The position numbers were made by a program, and so were the translations under genes. From Methanobacterium sp. (GTDB taxonomy: Archaea > Methanobacteriota > Methanobacteria > Methanobacteriales > Methanobacteriaceae): DNA of 11,051 nt. Under the pieces are notes generated by a model. The model ran no database searches and had not been told where the DNA came from. It saw only the letters and a program-made list of their open reading frames with translations. Positions 1 to 7,491 of the stretch are shown in pieces; position 1 is the stretch's first letter; the number at the start of each line of letters is the position of its first letter. The stretch is taken from the NCBI GenBank assembly GCA_009712615.1, contig WASR01000341.1:9166-20216 (forward strand), given 5' to 3'.

Positions 1-3
1 TCA

Positions 4-1767
4 TTAGTAAAGACGCTCCTTGGGTTCAAATCTTCCCAGTTTAACAGGTTTGTAATTTATTACTGGTTTTCCATCTTTTAAACTTACAATGGTATGTTTT
101 AAAAATTTTTCATCGTCCCTGTCAGGATAATCGTTTCTTTTGTGGGAACCTCTGCTTTCCCTCCTTTGGATTGCCCCAACAGCAACCACCTCCGCAATTT
201 TAAGCATGGCCTCCAGCTCTAAGAATTGTATGAGTGCCTGGTTGTAGGATGGTTCCTTGTTCATGAAGCATGAGTTTGAAAATCTTACCTTCAACTCCTC
301 TATTTCCGACAGTCCATCCTCCATGGTGTCATTGTCACGAAATATTCCGAATTTGTTCTGCATGGTCTGTGTCAAATCTGTTTTAATGGAAAAGAACTTT
401 TCTCCCCCATTCCTCTGTAGTATGTTTTCAGTTTTGGTTTCCATGGATTGGACAGCGGCCATCACTGGTTCCATTTCAGGTTGTTCAACGTTCTGGATCT
501 CTTCGATAATTCGGTCCGCAGTTAGCCTTCCAAACACCACTGTTTCCAGAAGAGAATTTCCTCCCAACCTGTTTGCACCGTGCACACTGATGCATGAACA
601 TTCTCCTGCTGCAAAAAGTCCCTTTAACATGGTGGATCCATTTTTATCCACGTCTATGCCGCCCATGGAGTAGTGTTGTCCGGGTTGTATTGGAACTGGT
701 TTCTCTACGGGATCAACACCTGCAAAATCCATGGCTATCTGTCTTATTCCAGGCAGCCTTTCTTTTATACGGTCACTGCCCAGATGTGTCAGATCAAGGT
801 GTACGTATCCCTGATCATAGGCCCTTCCCTCCAGAATTTCCTGTTCTATAGACCTTGCTACAACATCCCTCGGTGCCAAATCCAGAGAGTTGGGTGCGTA
901 ACGTTTCATGAAACGTTCCCCATTTTTGTTAACCAGTATACCTCCTTCTCCACGAGCCCCTTCACTCATGAGTATGTTGGTGCCGTAGAGGGTTGTTGGG
1001 TGAAACTGTACAAACTCCATATCTTTAAGAGGAACACCAGCATCCATTGCAAGTGCCTGACCATCTGCAGTGTTTATTATTGCATTTGTAGATCTGCTGA
1101 ATATTCTTCCAAAGCCTCCAGTTGCCATTAAAGTTGCCTTTGAAGAAAATCCGTGAATATTACCTGTTTTGATATCGATGGCTGTTAATCCCCAACATCT
1201 TCCATTTTTGGTTACTAGGGAAGTCACAAAAAATTCTTCGTAAACAGGAATTTTTCTTGCAACAACCTGTTCAAAGAGGGTGTGAAGTGCATTGTGCCCT
1301 GTTCTATCTGCAGCATAACATGTTCTAGGAAATCCTGCCCCTCCAAATGGCCGCTGTGCAATTTTTCCATTTTCAAGTCTTGACCATACAGTTCCAAGGT
1401 GTTCAAGTTCGATAACAGATCTTGGGGCTTCCCTGCACATCAGTTCAACAGCATCTTGATCTGCCAGGTAATCAGACCCCTTGACAGTGTCGTAGGCATG
1501 CATTTCCCAGTTGTCTTCGGCACCATCTTCACCCTTCACATTTCCAAGCGATGCATTCATACCTCCCTGAGCAGCTACAGAATGGGATCTCAGTGGATTG
1601 ACCTTTGAGATCACCACAACATCCAATCCTGCATCAGCAGCCTGCATAGCTGCCCTTAGACCTGTCAATCCGCCCCCAACCACAAGCACATCATGGAGGT
1701 GTACCCTGGATTCAAGTGTACCAATCTGGGCTTTATCCTGTTTCATGGATTTTGTTATAATGTTCAT
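4..1767 (-). CDS. tfrA: Thiol:fumarate reductase (CoM/CoB), FAD-containing catalytic subunit A
   Basis: Flavoprotein subunit that reduces fumarate to succinate. In Methanobacteriales the electrons come from coenzyme M and coenzyme B thiols, oxidised on partner TfrB, giving the heterodisulfide CoM-S-S-CoB and succinate for the incomplete reductive TCA branch. The 587-residue product has a dinucleotide-binding GGGLTG loop (residues 31-36) and RSHSVAAQGG (60-69), where H62 aligns with the flavin-linking His of bacterial FrdA/SdhA. It also has HPTTL (256-260), GARGEGG (270-276), HYSMGGI (365-371), GANRLGGNSL (397-406) and the C-terminal RRESRGSH (535-542), so all fumarate-site blocks are present. 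The gene ends in tandem stops TAA-TGA. The ATG follows GAGGAGG closely; M8 is an alternative start. No tfrB lies in the window. A bacterial-type FrdA/SdhA is the alternative, less likely because no iron-sulfur or membrane subunit is adjacent. Confidence 0.9.
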   Translation of the reverse strand: MNIITKSMKQDKAQIGTLESRVHLHDVLVVGGGLTGLRAAMQAADAGLDVVVISKVNPLRSHSVAAQGGMNASLGNVKGEDGAEDNWEMHAYDTVKGSDYLADQDAVELMCREAPRSVIELEHLGTVWSRLENGKIAQRPFGGAGFPRTCYAADRTGHNALHTLFEQVVARKIPVYEEFFVTSLVTKNGRCWGLTAIDIKTGNIHGFSSKATLMATGGFGRIFSRSTNAIINTADGQALAMDAGVPLKDMEFVQFHPTTLYGTNILMSEGARGEGGILVNKNGERFMKRYAPNSLDLAPRDVVARSIEQEILEGRAYDQGYVHLDLTHLGSDRIKERLPGIRQIAMDFAGVDPVEKPVPIQPGQHYSMGGIDVDKNGSTMLKGLFAAGECSCISVHGANRLGGNSLLETVVFGRLTADRIIEEIQNVEQPEMEPVMAAVQSMETKTENILQRNGGEKFFSIKTDLTQTMQNKFGIFRDNDTMEDGLSEIEELKVRFSNSCFMNKEPSYNQALIQFLELEAMLKIAEVVAVGAIQRRESRGSHKRNDYPDRDDEKFLKHTIVSLKDGKPVINYKPVKLGRFEPKERLY

Positions 1768-1813
1768 TCCTCCTCATTCCTAGGATCCTTACTGCCAAAA
1801 TAATATCATTCAG

Positions 1814-1821
1814 TATTTAAA
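1814..1821 (-). promoter_or_regulatory. Putative TATA box of tfrA
   Basis: Read on the minus strand this is TTTAAATA. It lies about 47 nt before the tfrA ATG, so a transcript starting some 25 nt downstream would carry a leader of about 25 nt containing the GAGGAGG ribosome-binding site. The call rests on position and base composition only, in an AT-rich region. Confidence 0.4.
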
Positions 1822-2102
1822 TTTGAGAGCTGTAACAAATTTTTTTTCAATGCATAATTATCCAGCTTGGAAACAGAGTCATTTAACACGTTATTGGGTT
1901 TCCATTTACTACTAATCTGTTTTATACTTTGATTAATTAATAATTTGTGAAAGGGAACTGAAACTGTCTTGTAGCATGCATTGCTAAATTTCAAATTATA
2001 GTGTTCAAAATAAATACCCAAAACAAGAGTGTATAAACAGAGAAACCAAACTCATATCAAAACTGGAAGTGTGTGCATATCTAACTTGAATCTTTCAATC
2101 AT

Positions 2103-2129
2103 TTAATCAATCCTTTAATTAATGATTAA
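2103..2129. repeat. Inverted repeat TTAATCA-N13-TGATTAA upstream of the purC promoter
   Basis: Perfect 7-bp arms at 2103-2109 and 2123-2129 are separated by 13 nt. The repeat lies about 40 nt upstream of the TATA box at 2171-2180, a position where an archaeal activator or dimeric regulator could bind. Short AT-rich palindromes arise by chance in such DNA, so the functional reading is weak. Confidence 0.35.
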
Positions 2130-2165
2130 GGCCCTTATATTCATGATAGCCCTTTGTTTCATTCG

Positions 2166-2180
2166 AAGTTTTTATATAAA
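2166..2180 (+). promoter_or_regulatory. Strong archaeal BRE/TATA promoter, probably of the purC operon
   Basis: GAAG followed by TTTTTATATAAA closely matches the methanogen TATA consensus with a purine-rich BRE in front. Transcription would start near 2200-2204, giving a purC leader of roughly 135 nt that contains the 2227-2254 inverted repeat. The core is nearly symmetrical, but plus orientation is favoured because tfrA is about 400 nt away with its own TATA candidate. A second AT-rich box at about 2278-2288 could serve as a proximal start. Confidence 0.5.
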
Positions 2181-2226
2181 CCAACTAACTAAATCTTAAT
2201 TGATGTGGATGATAAACTATGGTTAA

Positions 2227-2254
2227 ATTAATTTTGATCTGTACAAAAATTAAT
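2227..2254. repeat. Hairpin-forming inverted repeat in the purC leader
   Basis: ATTAATTTT (2227-2235) pairs perfectly with AAAATTAAT (2246-2254). One further G-C pair (2236/2244) forms across a single unpaired A, leaving a 7-nt loop ATCTGTA. It lies between the strong TATA box at 2171-2180 and the purC start, so it could be a leader hairpin or a DNA operator. No run of U follows closely, so it does not look like a terminator. Confidence 0.4.
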
Positions 2255-2339
2255 CCCGACATAAATTTGTAAAAATTTTTTATTTAAAATTTAACTTTCA
2301 TATTATAAAGTGGATTAAAAAAATATTATGGAGCTTAAC

Positions 2340-3086
2340 ATGAATCCAAAAATGGGAAATCTCATATATGCTGGTAAAGCAAAAACAGTCTACGAAACCG
2401 ATGACCCTGAACAAGTCATAGTAAAATTTAGAGACGATATAACTGCTGGAGATGGAGTTAAAACCGAAAGTTTGGTTCGTAAGGGTTACTACAACTCTGT
2501 TATATCTGCTAAGTTCTTTGAAGTTCTTGAAGATGCTGGAATTAAAACCCAGTACATAGAACTAATAAAACCTGGTTACATGCTTTGTAAGAAGCTTAAC
2601 ATGATCCCCCTAGAGGTGATAACCAGAAACATCGCAGCAGGAAGCCTGCTTAAGAAGTTTCCATTCACTGAAAAACAGGACTTAGAACCTCCAATTATTC
2701 AGATGGACTACAAAAATGACGAATATCATGATCCAATGTTGAATGATTCCATAAGCATAGCCCTCGGCCTTGCAACTAAGGAAGAACTGGACAGTATCCG
2801 AAGTATAACCCTGGAGATAAACACTGTTTTGAAGGAATTTCTGCTCTCTAAATCCATCCTCTTCCCGGACTTCAAGATAGAGTACGGGTTTGACACAGAT
2901 GAAAACATAGTTTTAGGAGATGAAATCAGCCCAGATACATGCAGATTCTGGGATGCTGAAACCAGCGAAGTTCTCGATAAAGATCTGTTTAGAAAGGGAG
3001 AAGAAGGAGTTATGGATGCTTACATGAAAGTAGCTTCCCTATTACTAGATGAAGAAGATATTGCTAAATGGAACGTCGAGTTTTAG
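2340..3086 (+). CDS. purC: Phosphoribosylaminoimidazole-succinocarboxamide (SAICAR) synthetase
   Basis: Cytoplasmic ATP-dependent ligase joining aspartate to CAIR to give SAICAR in de novo purine synthesis. The 248-residue product shows the N-terminal [14 protein letters not shown] strand-loop (10-23), [11 protein letters not shown] (92-102), DFKIEYGFD (177-185) and the family signature [14 protein letters not shown] (192-205), whose acidic residues bind metal and substrate. Length is normal for single-domain archaeal and bacterial PurC. I chose ATG 2340 because GGAG at 2330-2333 precedes it by 6 nt. The in-frame ATG at 2328 adds four residues but has no good ribosome-binding site, and a third ATG lies at 2352. 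It heads a same-strand purine cluster; purS follows after 73 nt. Confidence 0.96.
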   Translation: MNPKMGNLIYAGKAKTVYETDDPEQVIVKFRDDITAGDGVKTESLVRKGYYNSVISAKFFEVLEDAGIKTQYIELIKPGYMLCKKLNMIPLEVITRNIAAGSLLKKFPFTEKQDLEPPIIQMDYKNDEYHDPMLNDSISIALGLATKEELDSIRSITLEINTVLKEFLLSKSILFPDFKIEYGFDTDENIVLGDEISPDTCRFWDAETSEVLDKDLFRKGEEGVMDAYMKVASLLLDEEDIAKWNVEF

Positions 3087-3159
3087 ATGTTTTGTACCTT
3101 CTCTGTAAATTAAATATTAGAAGTTGTTATGATTGTCCAAAAAAAATCTTGGTGATGTT

Positions 3160-3414
3160 ATGAAATATGATGCGGAAGTTAGAATAAGTCTTAAAAAAGG
3201 TATGTTAAATCCTGAAGCTGCCACTATACAGAGGGCACTTGCATTACTGGAATATCAGGTTGAAAATACTTCAACAGTTGATCTGATCAGGTTTCAAATG
3301 GAAGGAAACAGCGAGGATGCTGTGAGGGATGAAGTGGATGAAATGTGCCAGAGGCTGCTCTGTAATCCAGTTATCCATGATTATACCATAGAAATATCAC
3401 CTAAAGAGGAATGA
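3160..3414 (+). CDS. purS: Phosphoribosylformylglycinamidine (FGAM) synthase, PurS subunit
   Basis: Small structural subunit of the three-part FGAM synthase (PurS-PurQ-PurL), which amidates FGAR with glutamine-derived ammonia; PurS bridges PurQ and PurL. The product is 84 residues, the usual family size, with the conserved KKGMLNPEA segment (12-20, equivalent to the K-x-G-hydrophobic-x-DP pattern) and the C-terminal [11 protein letters not shown] strand (69-79). I chose ATG 3160 because GGTGAT, a good match to the 16S tail, lies 3 nt upstream (3151-3156). An upstream TTG at 3133 would add nine residues not expected in the family. The stop lies 3 nt before purQ, so the two are translated from one transcript. 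Confidence 0.93.
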   Translation: MKYDAEVRISLKKGMLNPEAATIQRALALLEYQVENTSTVDLIRFQMEGNSEDAVRDEVDEMCQRLLCNPVIHDYTIEISPKEE

Positions 3415-3417
3415 ACC

Positions 3418-4071
3418 ATGAAGGTAGGGATAATAAGGTTTCCGGGATCCAACTGTGACAGGGACGTGTTTCATGTTCTGGAACTAGTTGGTGCCAAACC
3501 AGATTATGTATGGTGGAACACAAGAGATCTTTCTGATTATGAGGCCATAGTAATTCCAGGAGGCTTTTCATACGGTGATTATTTAAGAGCAGGGGCAATA
3601 GCTGCAATCACCCCAATCATAGATGGGATTAAGGATTGTGTTAGTGAAGGAAAACCTGTTCTCGGAATATGTAACGGTGCGCAGATACTTGCAGAGGTTG
3701 GTCTGGTTCCAGGTGTTTTCACTGAAAATGAGAATGCCAAATTTATATGCGAATGGACAGATCTCAAGGTGGAAAGTGTAAAAACACCATTTACAAGGCT
3801 TTACAAGAAAAATGAGATCATTAAAATGCCAATAGCTCATGCTGAAGGCCGATACTACACAGAAAATATCCAGGAACTCAGGGACAACGATCAGATCGTT
3901 TTATCATTCGAATCTGAAAATCCAAATGGTTCAATGGAAGCCATTACAGGAGTTTGTGACGAAGAAGGACTGGTATGTGCAGTGATGCCACATCCAGAAA
4001 GGGCTTCAGAATCTATTCTAGGATCTGACGATGGTCGTAAATTTTTCGAAGGCATAATGAAGTTCAGATAA
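3418..4071 (+). CDS. purQ: FGAM synthase, glutamine amidotransferase subunit PurQ
   Basis: Class I glutaminase that feeds ammonia to PurL for conversion of FGAR to FGAM. The 217-residue protein has the N-terminal [10 protein letters not shown] strand (7-16), the [17 protein letters not shown] oxyanion region (47-63), the nucleophile C85 in GICNGAQIL (83-91), AHAEGRY (140-146), and the rest of the triad, H192 and E194, in MPHPER (190-195). The set is complete, so it should be active. The ribosome-binding site GAGG lies about 9 nt before the ATG and overlaps the end of purS. PurL, the synthetase subunit, does not follow and must be encoded elsewhere; the next gene is cobA after 118 nt. Confidence 0.96.
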   Translation: MKVGIIRFPGSNCDRDVFHVLELVGAKPDYVWWNTRDLSDYEAIVIPGGFSYGDYLRAGAIAAITPIIDGIKDCVSEGKPVLGICNGAQILAEVGLVPGVFTENENAKFICEWTDLKVESVKTPFTRLYKKNEIIKMPIAHAEGRYYTENIQELRDNDQIVLSFESENPNGSMEAITGVCDEEGLVCAVMPHPERASESILGSDDGRKFFEGIMKFR

Positions 4072-4122
4072 AAGATAAGAACCAAAAACTCTTTTCTTAG
4101 AATTTTGAAATGTAACAGAATC

Positions 4123-4170
4123 CATGCTGTTTAACCTGCGAATTTGAATTTGCTTTTGTAAACAGGCATG
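4123..4170 (+). promoter_or_regulatory. Extended hairpin in the purQ-cobA gap, cobA leader
   Basis: CATGCTGTTTA (4123-4133) pairs with TAAACAGGCATG (4159-4170) over 11 bp with one bulged base. Inside it, GCGAAT (4138-4143) pairs with ATTTGC (4148-4153), including one G-U, around a TTGA loop. The whole element ends 9 nt before the cobA ribosome-binding site (4180-4184). It could be a leader RNA structure or a DNA operator. It is followed by A-rich, not U-rich, sequence, so it is not a typical terminator of purQ. No known riboswitch class is recognised. Confidence 0.45.
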
Positions 4171-4189
4171 AAAAAAATAGGTGAGAAAT

Positions 4190-4921
4190 ATGGTAGTACA
4201 CTTGGTGGGAGCCGGACCAGGAGACCCGGACCTTATAACTCTTAAAGCTGTTAAAGCACTTGAAAAGGCAGATGTGGTTGTATACGACAGACTTGCAAAC
4301 GAAGAAATATTGAAGTATGCAGAGGGCGCTGAGCTGATTTACGTAGGTAAAAAGGCGGGTGAACATTACAAAAAACAGCCCGAAATAAATGAAATACTGA
4401 TTGAACAGGGCCTTAAGCACGATGTTGTTGTCAGGCTTAAGGGAGGAGATCCATTTGTTTTTGGTAGGGGTGGTGAAGAAATGCTTGCTCTACTGGAAAA
4501 GGGAATTGATGTGGAATTTATTCCAGGTGTAACCTCCGCCATTGGTGTGCCCACTTCTTCAGGACTTCCGGTTACCCACAGAGGAGTTGCAACTTCATTA
4601 ACTGTGGTTACTGGACATGAAGATCCTACCAAAGATAATAAACAGGTGAAATGGGACTTTAAAGCCGACACCATAGTTATTTTAATGGGTGTGGGTTTGC
4701 TTGAAGAAAATACCAAAGAAATTATGAAGTACAAGGACCCTGAAACACCTGTGTGTGTGATTGAAAAGGGGACATCCCCTGATCAGAGGATCATAACTGG
4801 AACACTGCAAAACATTACCGAAAACCACATTAACACTCCTGCACTGGTTGTTATCGGTCATGTTGTGGACATCTATAAAAATGCCCTGAAAATTAAAGGG
4901 GAAGATATGAATGAAGGGTAA
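4190..4921 (+). CDS. cobA: Uroporphyrinogen-III C-methyltransferase (SUMT)
   Basis: SAM-dependent enzyme adding methyl groups at C2 and C7 of uroporphyrinogen III to make precorrin-2, the branch-point intermediate for cobalamin, coenzyme F430 and siroheme. The 243-residue single-domain protein shows [11 protein letters not shown] (7-17), [18 protein letters not shown] (79-96), [21 protein letters not shown] region (111-131) and [10 protein letters not shown] (217-226), all diagnostic of the tetrapyrrole methylase SUMT group. There is no N-terminal CysG oxidase/chelatase domain. ATG 4190 is chosen because GGTGA (4180-4184) lies 5 nt upstream; the GTG at 4181 overlaps that ribosome-binding site and is unlikely. 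The gene overlaps hemD by 11 nt, which points to coupled translation. Confidence 0.96.
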   Translation: MVVHLVGAGPGDPDLITLKAVKALEKADVVVYDRLANEEILKYAEGAELIYVGKKAGEHYKKQPEINEILIEQGLKHDVVVRLKGGDPFVFGRGGEEMLALLEKGIDVEFIPGVTSAIGVPTSSGLPVTHRGVATSLTVVTGHEDPTKDNKQVKWDFKADTIVILMGVGLLEENTKEIMKYKDPETPVCVIEKGTSPDQRIITGTLQNITENHINTPALVVIGHVVDIYKNALKIKGEDMNEG

Positions 4922-5696
4922 GGAATTTGAAGGGAAGATAATTGGCATCACACGTCCTGAGGAAAGGGTTAAGGAGGCAGTTACCATTGTGGAGGAACAT
5001 GGGGGTACTGCCCTTGTGGCGCCCACCCTAGAACTCAGAGTATCCAACACAGAGTCCCTGATCCAACTCTGCAAAATGGCAGGAGAACTTGACTGGCTTA
5101 TATTCACATCCCCCACCGGAATCATATCAGTATTTAAACACTGCAGTGACCTTAAAAGCCGATTGAATCCAGAATGTAAGATAGCTGTTATAGGACCACG
5201 AACAGAAAATTATCTGGAAAAAAAGGGACTCAAAGCAGATATTGTTCCTGAAAGTTACACTGCAGAAGGTTTGCTTGAATGCTTCGAGGATCATGATTTG
5301 AAAAACAAAAAAATCGGCATTCCAAGAACTTTGGCTGCTAGGGACGCTCTTCCTACTGGTTTGAAGGCCATGGGTGCGGATGTTTTTGTTGCTGAAGCCT
5401 ATAAATCACACCTGCCACAGGACAGGACGAGGGTTAACCAGCTGGTAGAAGCCATCCTAAACAGGAAAATTGATGCTTTAACCTTCACAAGTACGCTGAC
5501 AGCAAAAAATCTGTTTGACATGCTGGATGAAACAAAAAAACAGGATGTTGTTGAGATTTTAAAGGGTGGAGATGTGGCTGTTGCTGCTATTGGTCCTGTG
5601 ACTGCCATGCCCCTTCAAGAACTTGATATTGATGTGTTAATACCTGAAAAATACACTGTTAGTGCCATGCTTGAGATTTTGATGGGTAAAATATAA
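4911..5696 (+). CDS. hemD: Uroporphyrinogen-III synthase
   Basis: Cyclises hydroxymethylbilane with inversion of ring D to give uroporphyrinogen III, the substrate of the CobA encoded just upstream. The family is poorly conserved in sequence but the expected landmarks are present in 261 residues: GITRPEERV near the N-terminus (12-20), [11 protein letters not shown] (61-71), IGPRT (94-98), SYTAEGLLE (115-123), then in the second domain TFTST (191-195), IGPVT (227-231) and a closing YTVSAML (248-254). These alternate in the two-domain pattern of HemD. The ATG lies inside the last codons of cobA, with a GGGGAAG purine-rich stretch upstream. The adjacency to cobA strongly supports the call. Confidence 0.93.
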   Translation: MKGKEFEGKIIGITRPEERVKEAVTIVEEHGGTALVAPTLELRVSNTESLIQLCKMAGELDWLIFTSPTGIISVFKHCSDLKSRLNPECKIAVIGPRTENYLEKKGLKADIVPESYTAEGLLECFEDHDLKNKKIGIPRTLAARDALPTGLKAMGADVFVAEAYKSHLPQDRTRVNQLVEAILNRKIDALTFTSTLTAKNLFDMLDETKKQDVVEILKGGDVAVAAIGPVTAMPLQELDIDVLIPEKYTVSAMLEILMGKI

Positions 5697-5705
5697 CTGT
5701 GAATT

Positions 5706-5720
5706 GAATATAATATATAG
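5706..5720 (+). promoter_or_regulatory. Putative TATA box of the SRP19 gene
   Basis: GAATATAATATATAG lies in the 63-nt gap after hemD, about 40-55 nt before the SRP19 ATG. Initiation about 25 nt downstream would give a leader of roughly 20 nt that includes the GGTG ribosome-binding site at 5747-5750. This suggests SRP19 can be transcribed separately from the tetrapyrrole genes. Confidence 0.4.
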
Positions 5721-5759
5721 ATCGATTATTTTATTAAGTTACAACCTGGTGTTATAATT

Positions 5760-6035
5760 ATGAGAGCAACAATTTGGCCCGTTTATATCGATTCAAAAAA
5801 AACCAAACACGAGGGAAGAAAGGTTTCCCTTGAACACGCCATCAGTACCCCTAAACTTCGAGAAATTTCCAGGGCCGCTAAAAAGCTGGGTTTAAATCCA
5901 GATGTGGAAAAGGATAAATCTTACTCCAGATCATGGTGGGAGAATTCAGGAAGGGTTACAGTGGATAGGACAATGCCCAAAAGGGAGATCCTGATGAAGG
6001 TAAGTAACATCATCAGGGGTTACAGAGAGAAGTAA
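5760..6035 (+). CDS. srp19: Signal recognition particle protein SRP19
   Basis: RNA-binding protein of the archaeal signal recognition particle. It clamps the tips of helices 6 and 8 of the 7S RNA and so promotes binding of SRP54, allowing co-translational targeting to the membrane. The 91-residue basic protein carries the hallmark N-terminal [18 protein letters not shown] (6-23), followed by PKLREI (31-36) and a Lys/Arg-rich C-terminal half with [13 protein letters not shown] (54-66). Length is typical of archaeal SRP19. The ATG follows GGTG by 8 nt. No 7S RNA gene was seen nearby. Confidence 0.95.
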   Translation: MRATIWPVYIDSKKTKHEGRKVSLEHAISTPKLREISRAAKKLGLNPDVEKDKSYSRSWWENSGRVTVDRTMPKREILMKVSNIIRGYREK

Positions 6036-6043
6036 TCCTAGAA

Positions 6044-6054
6044 TTTTATATAAG
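6044..6054 (+). promoter_or_regulatory. Putative TATA box before the RecJ-like gene
   Basis: TTTTATATAAG sits in the 46-nt gap after SRP19. Its centre is about 33 nt before the ATG, so initiation 22-25 nt downstream falls at about 6071-6075, right at the AAGGAG ribosome-binding site (6071-6076). The transcript would have a very short leader or lose part of that site; read-through from SRP19 would keep it whole. The match to the TATA consensus is good but its use is uncertain. Confidence 0.4.
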
Positions 6055-6081
6055 AATCTAACACATGAGTAAGGAGTTAAA

Positions 6082-7479
6082 ATGCTGAAATCAAATCCAA
6101 TGAATTTATCTTTTGAAAAGGCCCATGATTTGATAAAGGAATCTGAGGATATTAAAATATATACACACATCGATTGTGATGGTGTTACAGCAGGTGCTGT
6201 GCTGTCTTCAATGCTGGATAAGCTTGGAAAGGATCATGAAGTGGAATTCATAAGTTTGGATCAGATGGATGATCTTGTTGCAGAAAATGAACTAACCATC
6301 TTTTCTGACCTGGGATCTGGACAGGAAATGGACAAACTCTGCACATCCAATTCCAAGACATTAATTTTGGATCATCACCCACCCATAAGAAAGCTTGACA
6401 ACTATTTAAATGGCCAGTTAATAGAACTCAACCCCCACCATCATAACATAGATGGATCCTACGAAGTTTCAGGTGGAGGCATGACCTACCTTTTGGCTAG
6501 AACTTTTGGATACACTGATCTAAGTTGGATGGGAGTTTTAAGTGCTGTTGGAGACATGCAAAACAGTTTTTCAGGTAAGCTCATAGGATTAAACAGCAGC
6601 ATACTCAATGAAAGTATTCAACAAAATTTGATAGAATCTCAAAACGACCTTGCAATCTACGGCAGACAAACCAGACCCATATACATTGCACTGTCCTACT
6701 TTGGAGATGTTAATTTACCAATCACCAACAACAAAACAGAATGTCAGTTGTTGTTAAACAAACTCGATATACCCATGAAAAATGGTCGTAAATACAGGTC
6801 ACTGTGTGATCTGAGTGTTGATGAGAAGGGAAGGTTGTTCTCTGAACTGGTGAGAATGCTGAGTTTGGAGGTGCCTTCACGATACGTTAAGTATGTTCCT
6901 AAATTAATTTCTGGAGATTCTTATGAATTTTTAATGGAAGAGAAGTATTCACCACTCCGGGATGCCAGTGAATTTTCAACGGCTGTCAATGCATGTGGCA
7001 GACACAAACACCACAAAGTTGCAATGAATGTGCTTAAAGGTGACAGGGGTGCGAGTCTCGATGAAATGGAACATTTAGCACTTGAACACAGACGTTACCT
7101 TGCACAAAAAATGGAGTGGATAAGGGGTGATGAACGAATCATTCCAATGAACAACCTCCAGTACTTTGAAGGCAGTGAAATAAAGAGTGAAGTTATAGGA
7201 ACCATAGCTGGAATGATCCTTAGTTATGGTGATTGGAAAAAGCCAATAGTTGGTTTTACACCTATTGGGGATGAAAAGGAAGGTATTAAAGTTTCCCTTA
7301 GATGTTCCAGGCTTTTGGCGTACGATGGAATTCACTTCGGGAACTTAATACGCAAAGTTGCAAAGAAGGTCGGTGGAAACGGAGGAGGTCACTCTGTTGC
7401 CTGTGGTGCTTACATACCCGAGGGAAGTACAGCTAAATTTTTAAAAATTTTCGATGAAAGTTTGAAGGGTGTTGTTTAG
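6082..7479 (+). CDS. RecJ-like DHH/DHHA1-family single-strand nuclease or phosphoesterase
   Basis: Archaeal member of the RecJ/GAN/Cdc45 superfamily. The 465-residue protein has the DHH metal set: HIDCDG (29-34, motif I), D76 in SDLGSG (motif II), DHHPP (97-101, motif III) and D158 in AVGDMQ (motif IV). It also has the conserved [16 protein letters not shown] segment (292-307) and a C-terminal DHHA1 substrate-binding motif [13 protein letters not shown] (431-443). All metal ligands are intact, so nuclease activity is expected. Relatives include RecJ-type exonucleases and GAN, which binds GINS in the archaeal replisome; sequence alone does not decide between DNA, RNA or oligonucleotide substrates. 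A textbook AAGGAG lies 5 nt before the ATG. A winged-helix regulator follows after 12 nt, probably co-transcribed. Confidence 0.85.
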   Translation: MLKSNPMNLSFEKAHDLIKESEDIKIYTHIDCDGVTAGAVLSSMLDKLGKDHEVEFISLDQMDDLVAENELTIFSDLGSGQEMDKLCTSNSKTLILDHHPPIRKLDNYLNGQLIELNPHHHNIDGSYEVSGGGMTYLLARTFGYTDLSWMGVLSAVGDMQNSFSGKLIGLNSSILNESIQQNLIESQNDLAIYGRQTRPIYIALSYFGDVNLPITNNKTECQLLLNKLDIPMKNGRKYRSLCDLSVDEKGRLFSELVRMLSLEVPSRYVKYVPKLISGDSYEFLMEEKYSPLRDASEFSTAVNACGRHKHHKVAMNVLKGDRGASLDEMEHLALEHRRYLAQKMEWIRGDERIIPMNNLQYFEGSEIKSEVIGTIAGMILSYGDWKKPIVGFTPIGDEKEGIKVSLRCSRLLAYDGIHFGNLIRKVAKKVGGNGGGHSVACGAYIPEGSTAKFLKIFDESLKGVV

Positions 7480-7491
7480 GGGAAAGTGAAA

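Larger units (their letters stand above)
1768..2339. other. Long AT-rich divergent intergenic region between tfrA and purC
   Basis: About 570 nt separate the divergent tfrA and purC starts, far more than any other gap in the window. Visible elements are a TATA-like box for tfrA near its start, an inverted repeat at 2103-2129, a strong archaeal TATA box at 2171-2180, a hairpin-forming repeat at 2227-2254, and a second AT-rich TATA-like stretch at about 2278-2288 nearer purC. A 17-codon ORF (2219-2272) sits in the presumed purC leader. I see no convincing protein gene. A 71-codon minus-strand ORF at 1806-2021 overlaps the tfrA promoter and has no recognisable family features. No tRNA-like cloverleaf was apparent by eye. 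Confidence 0.6.

Noticed and set aside
257..1131. Several plus-strand ORFs opposite tfrA (up to 152 codons)
   Set aside because: They are frame shadows of tfrA, whose conserved motifs run through the whole region on the minus strand.
1806..2021. 71-codon minus-strand ORF between tfrA and purC
   Set aside because: It is AT-rich with no recognisable motif and overlaps the probable tfrA promoter; an open frame of this size is expected by chance in such sequence.
3133..3159. PurS extension starting at TTG 3133
   Set aside because: The ATG at 3160 has a GGTGAT site 3 nt upstream and gives the normal family length; the extension has no supporting site.
4075..4100. TAAGAA...TTCTTA hairpin after purQ as an intrinsic terminator
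   Set aside because: The 6-bp AT-rich stem is weak and is not followed by a run of T.
4123..4170. Cobalamin riboswitch before cobA
   Set aside because: The element is only 48 nt and I see no B12-box or multi-branch layout, and this riboswitch class is not expected in methanogens.
4097..4420. 107-codon minus-strand ORF covering the cobA start
   Set aside because: It is antisense to the strongly supported cobA N-terminus and to its leader, with no ribosome-binding site or family features.
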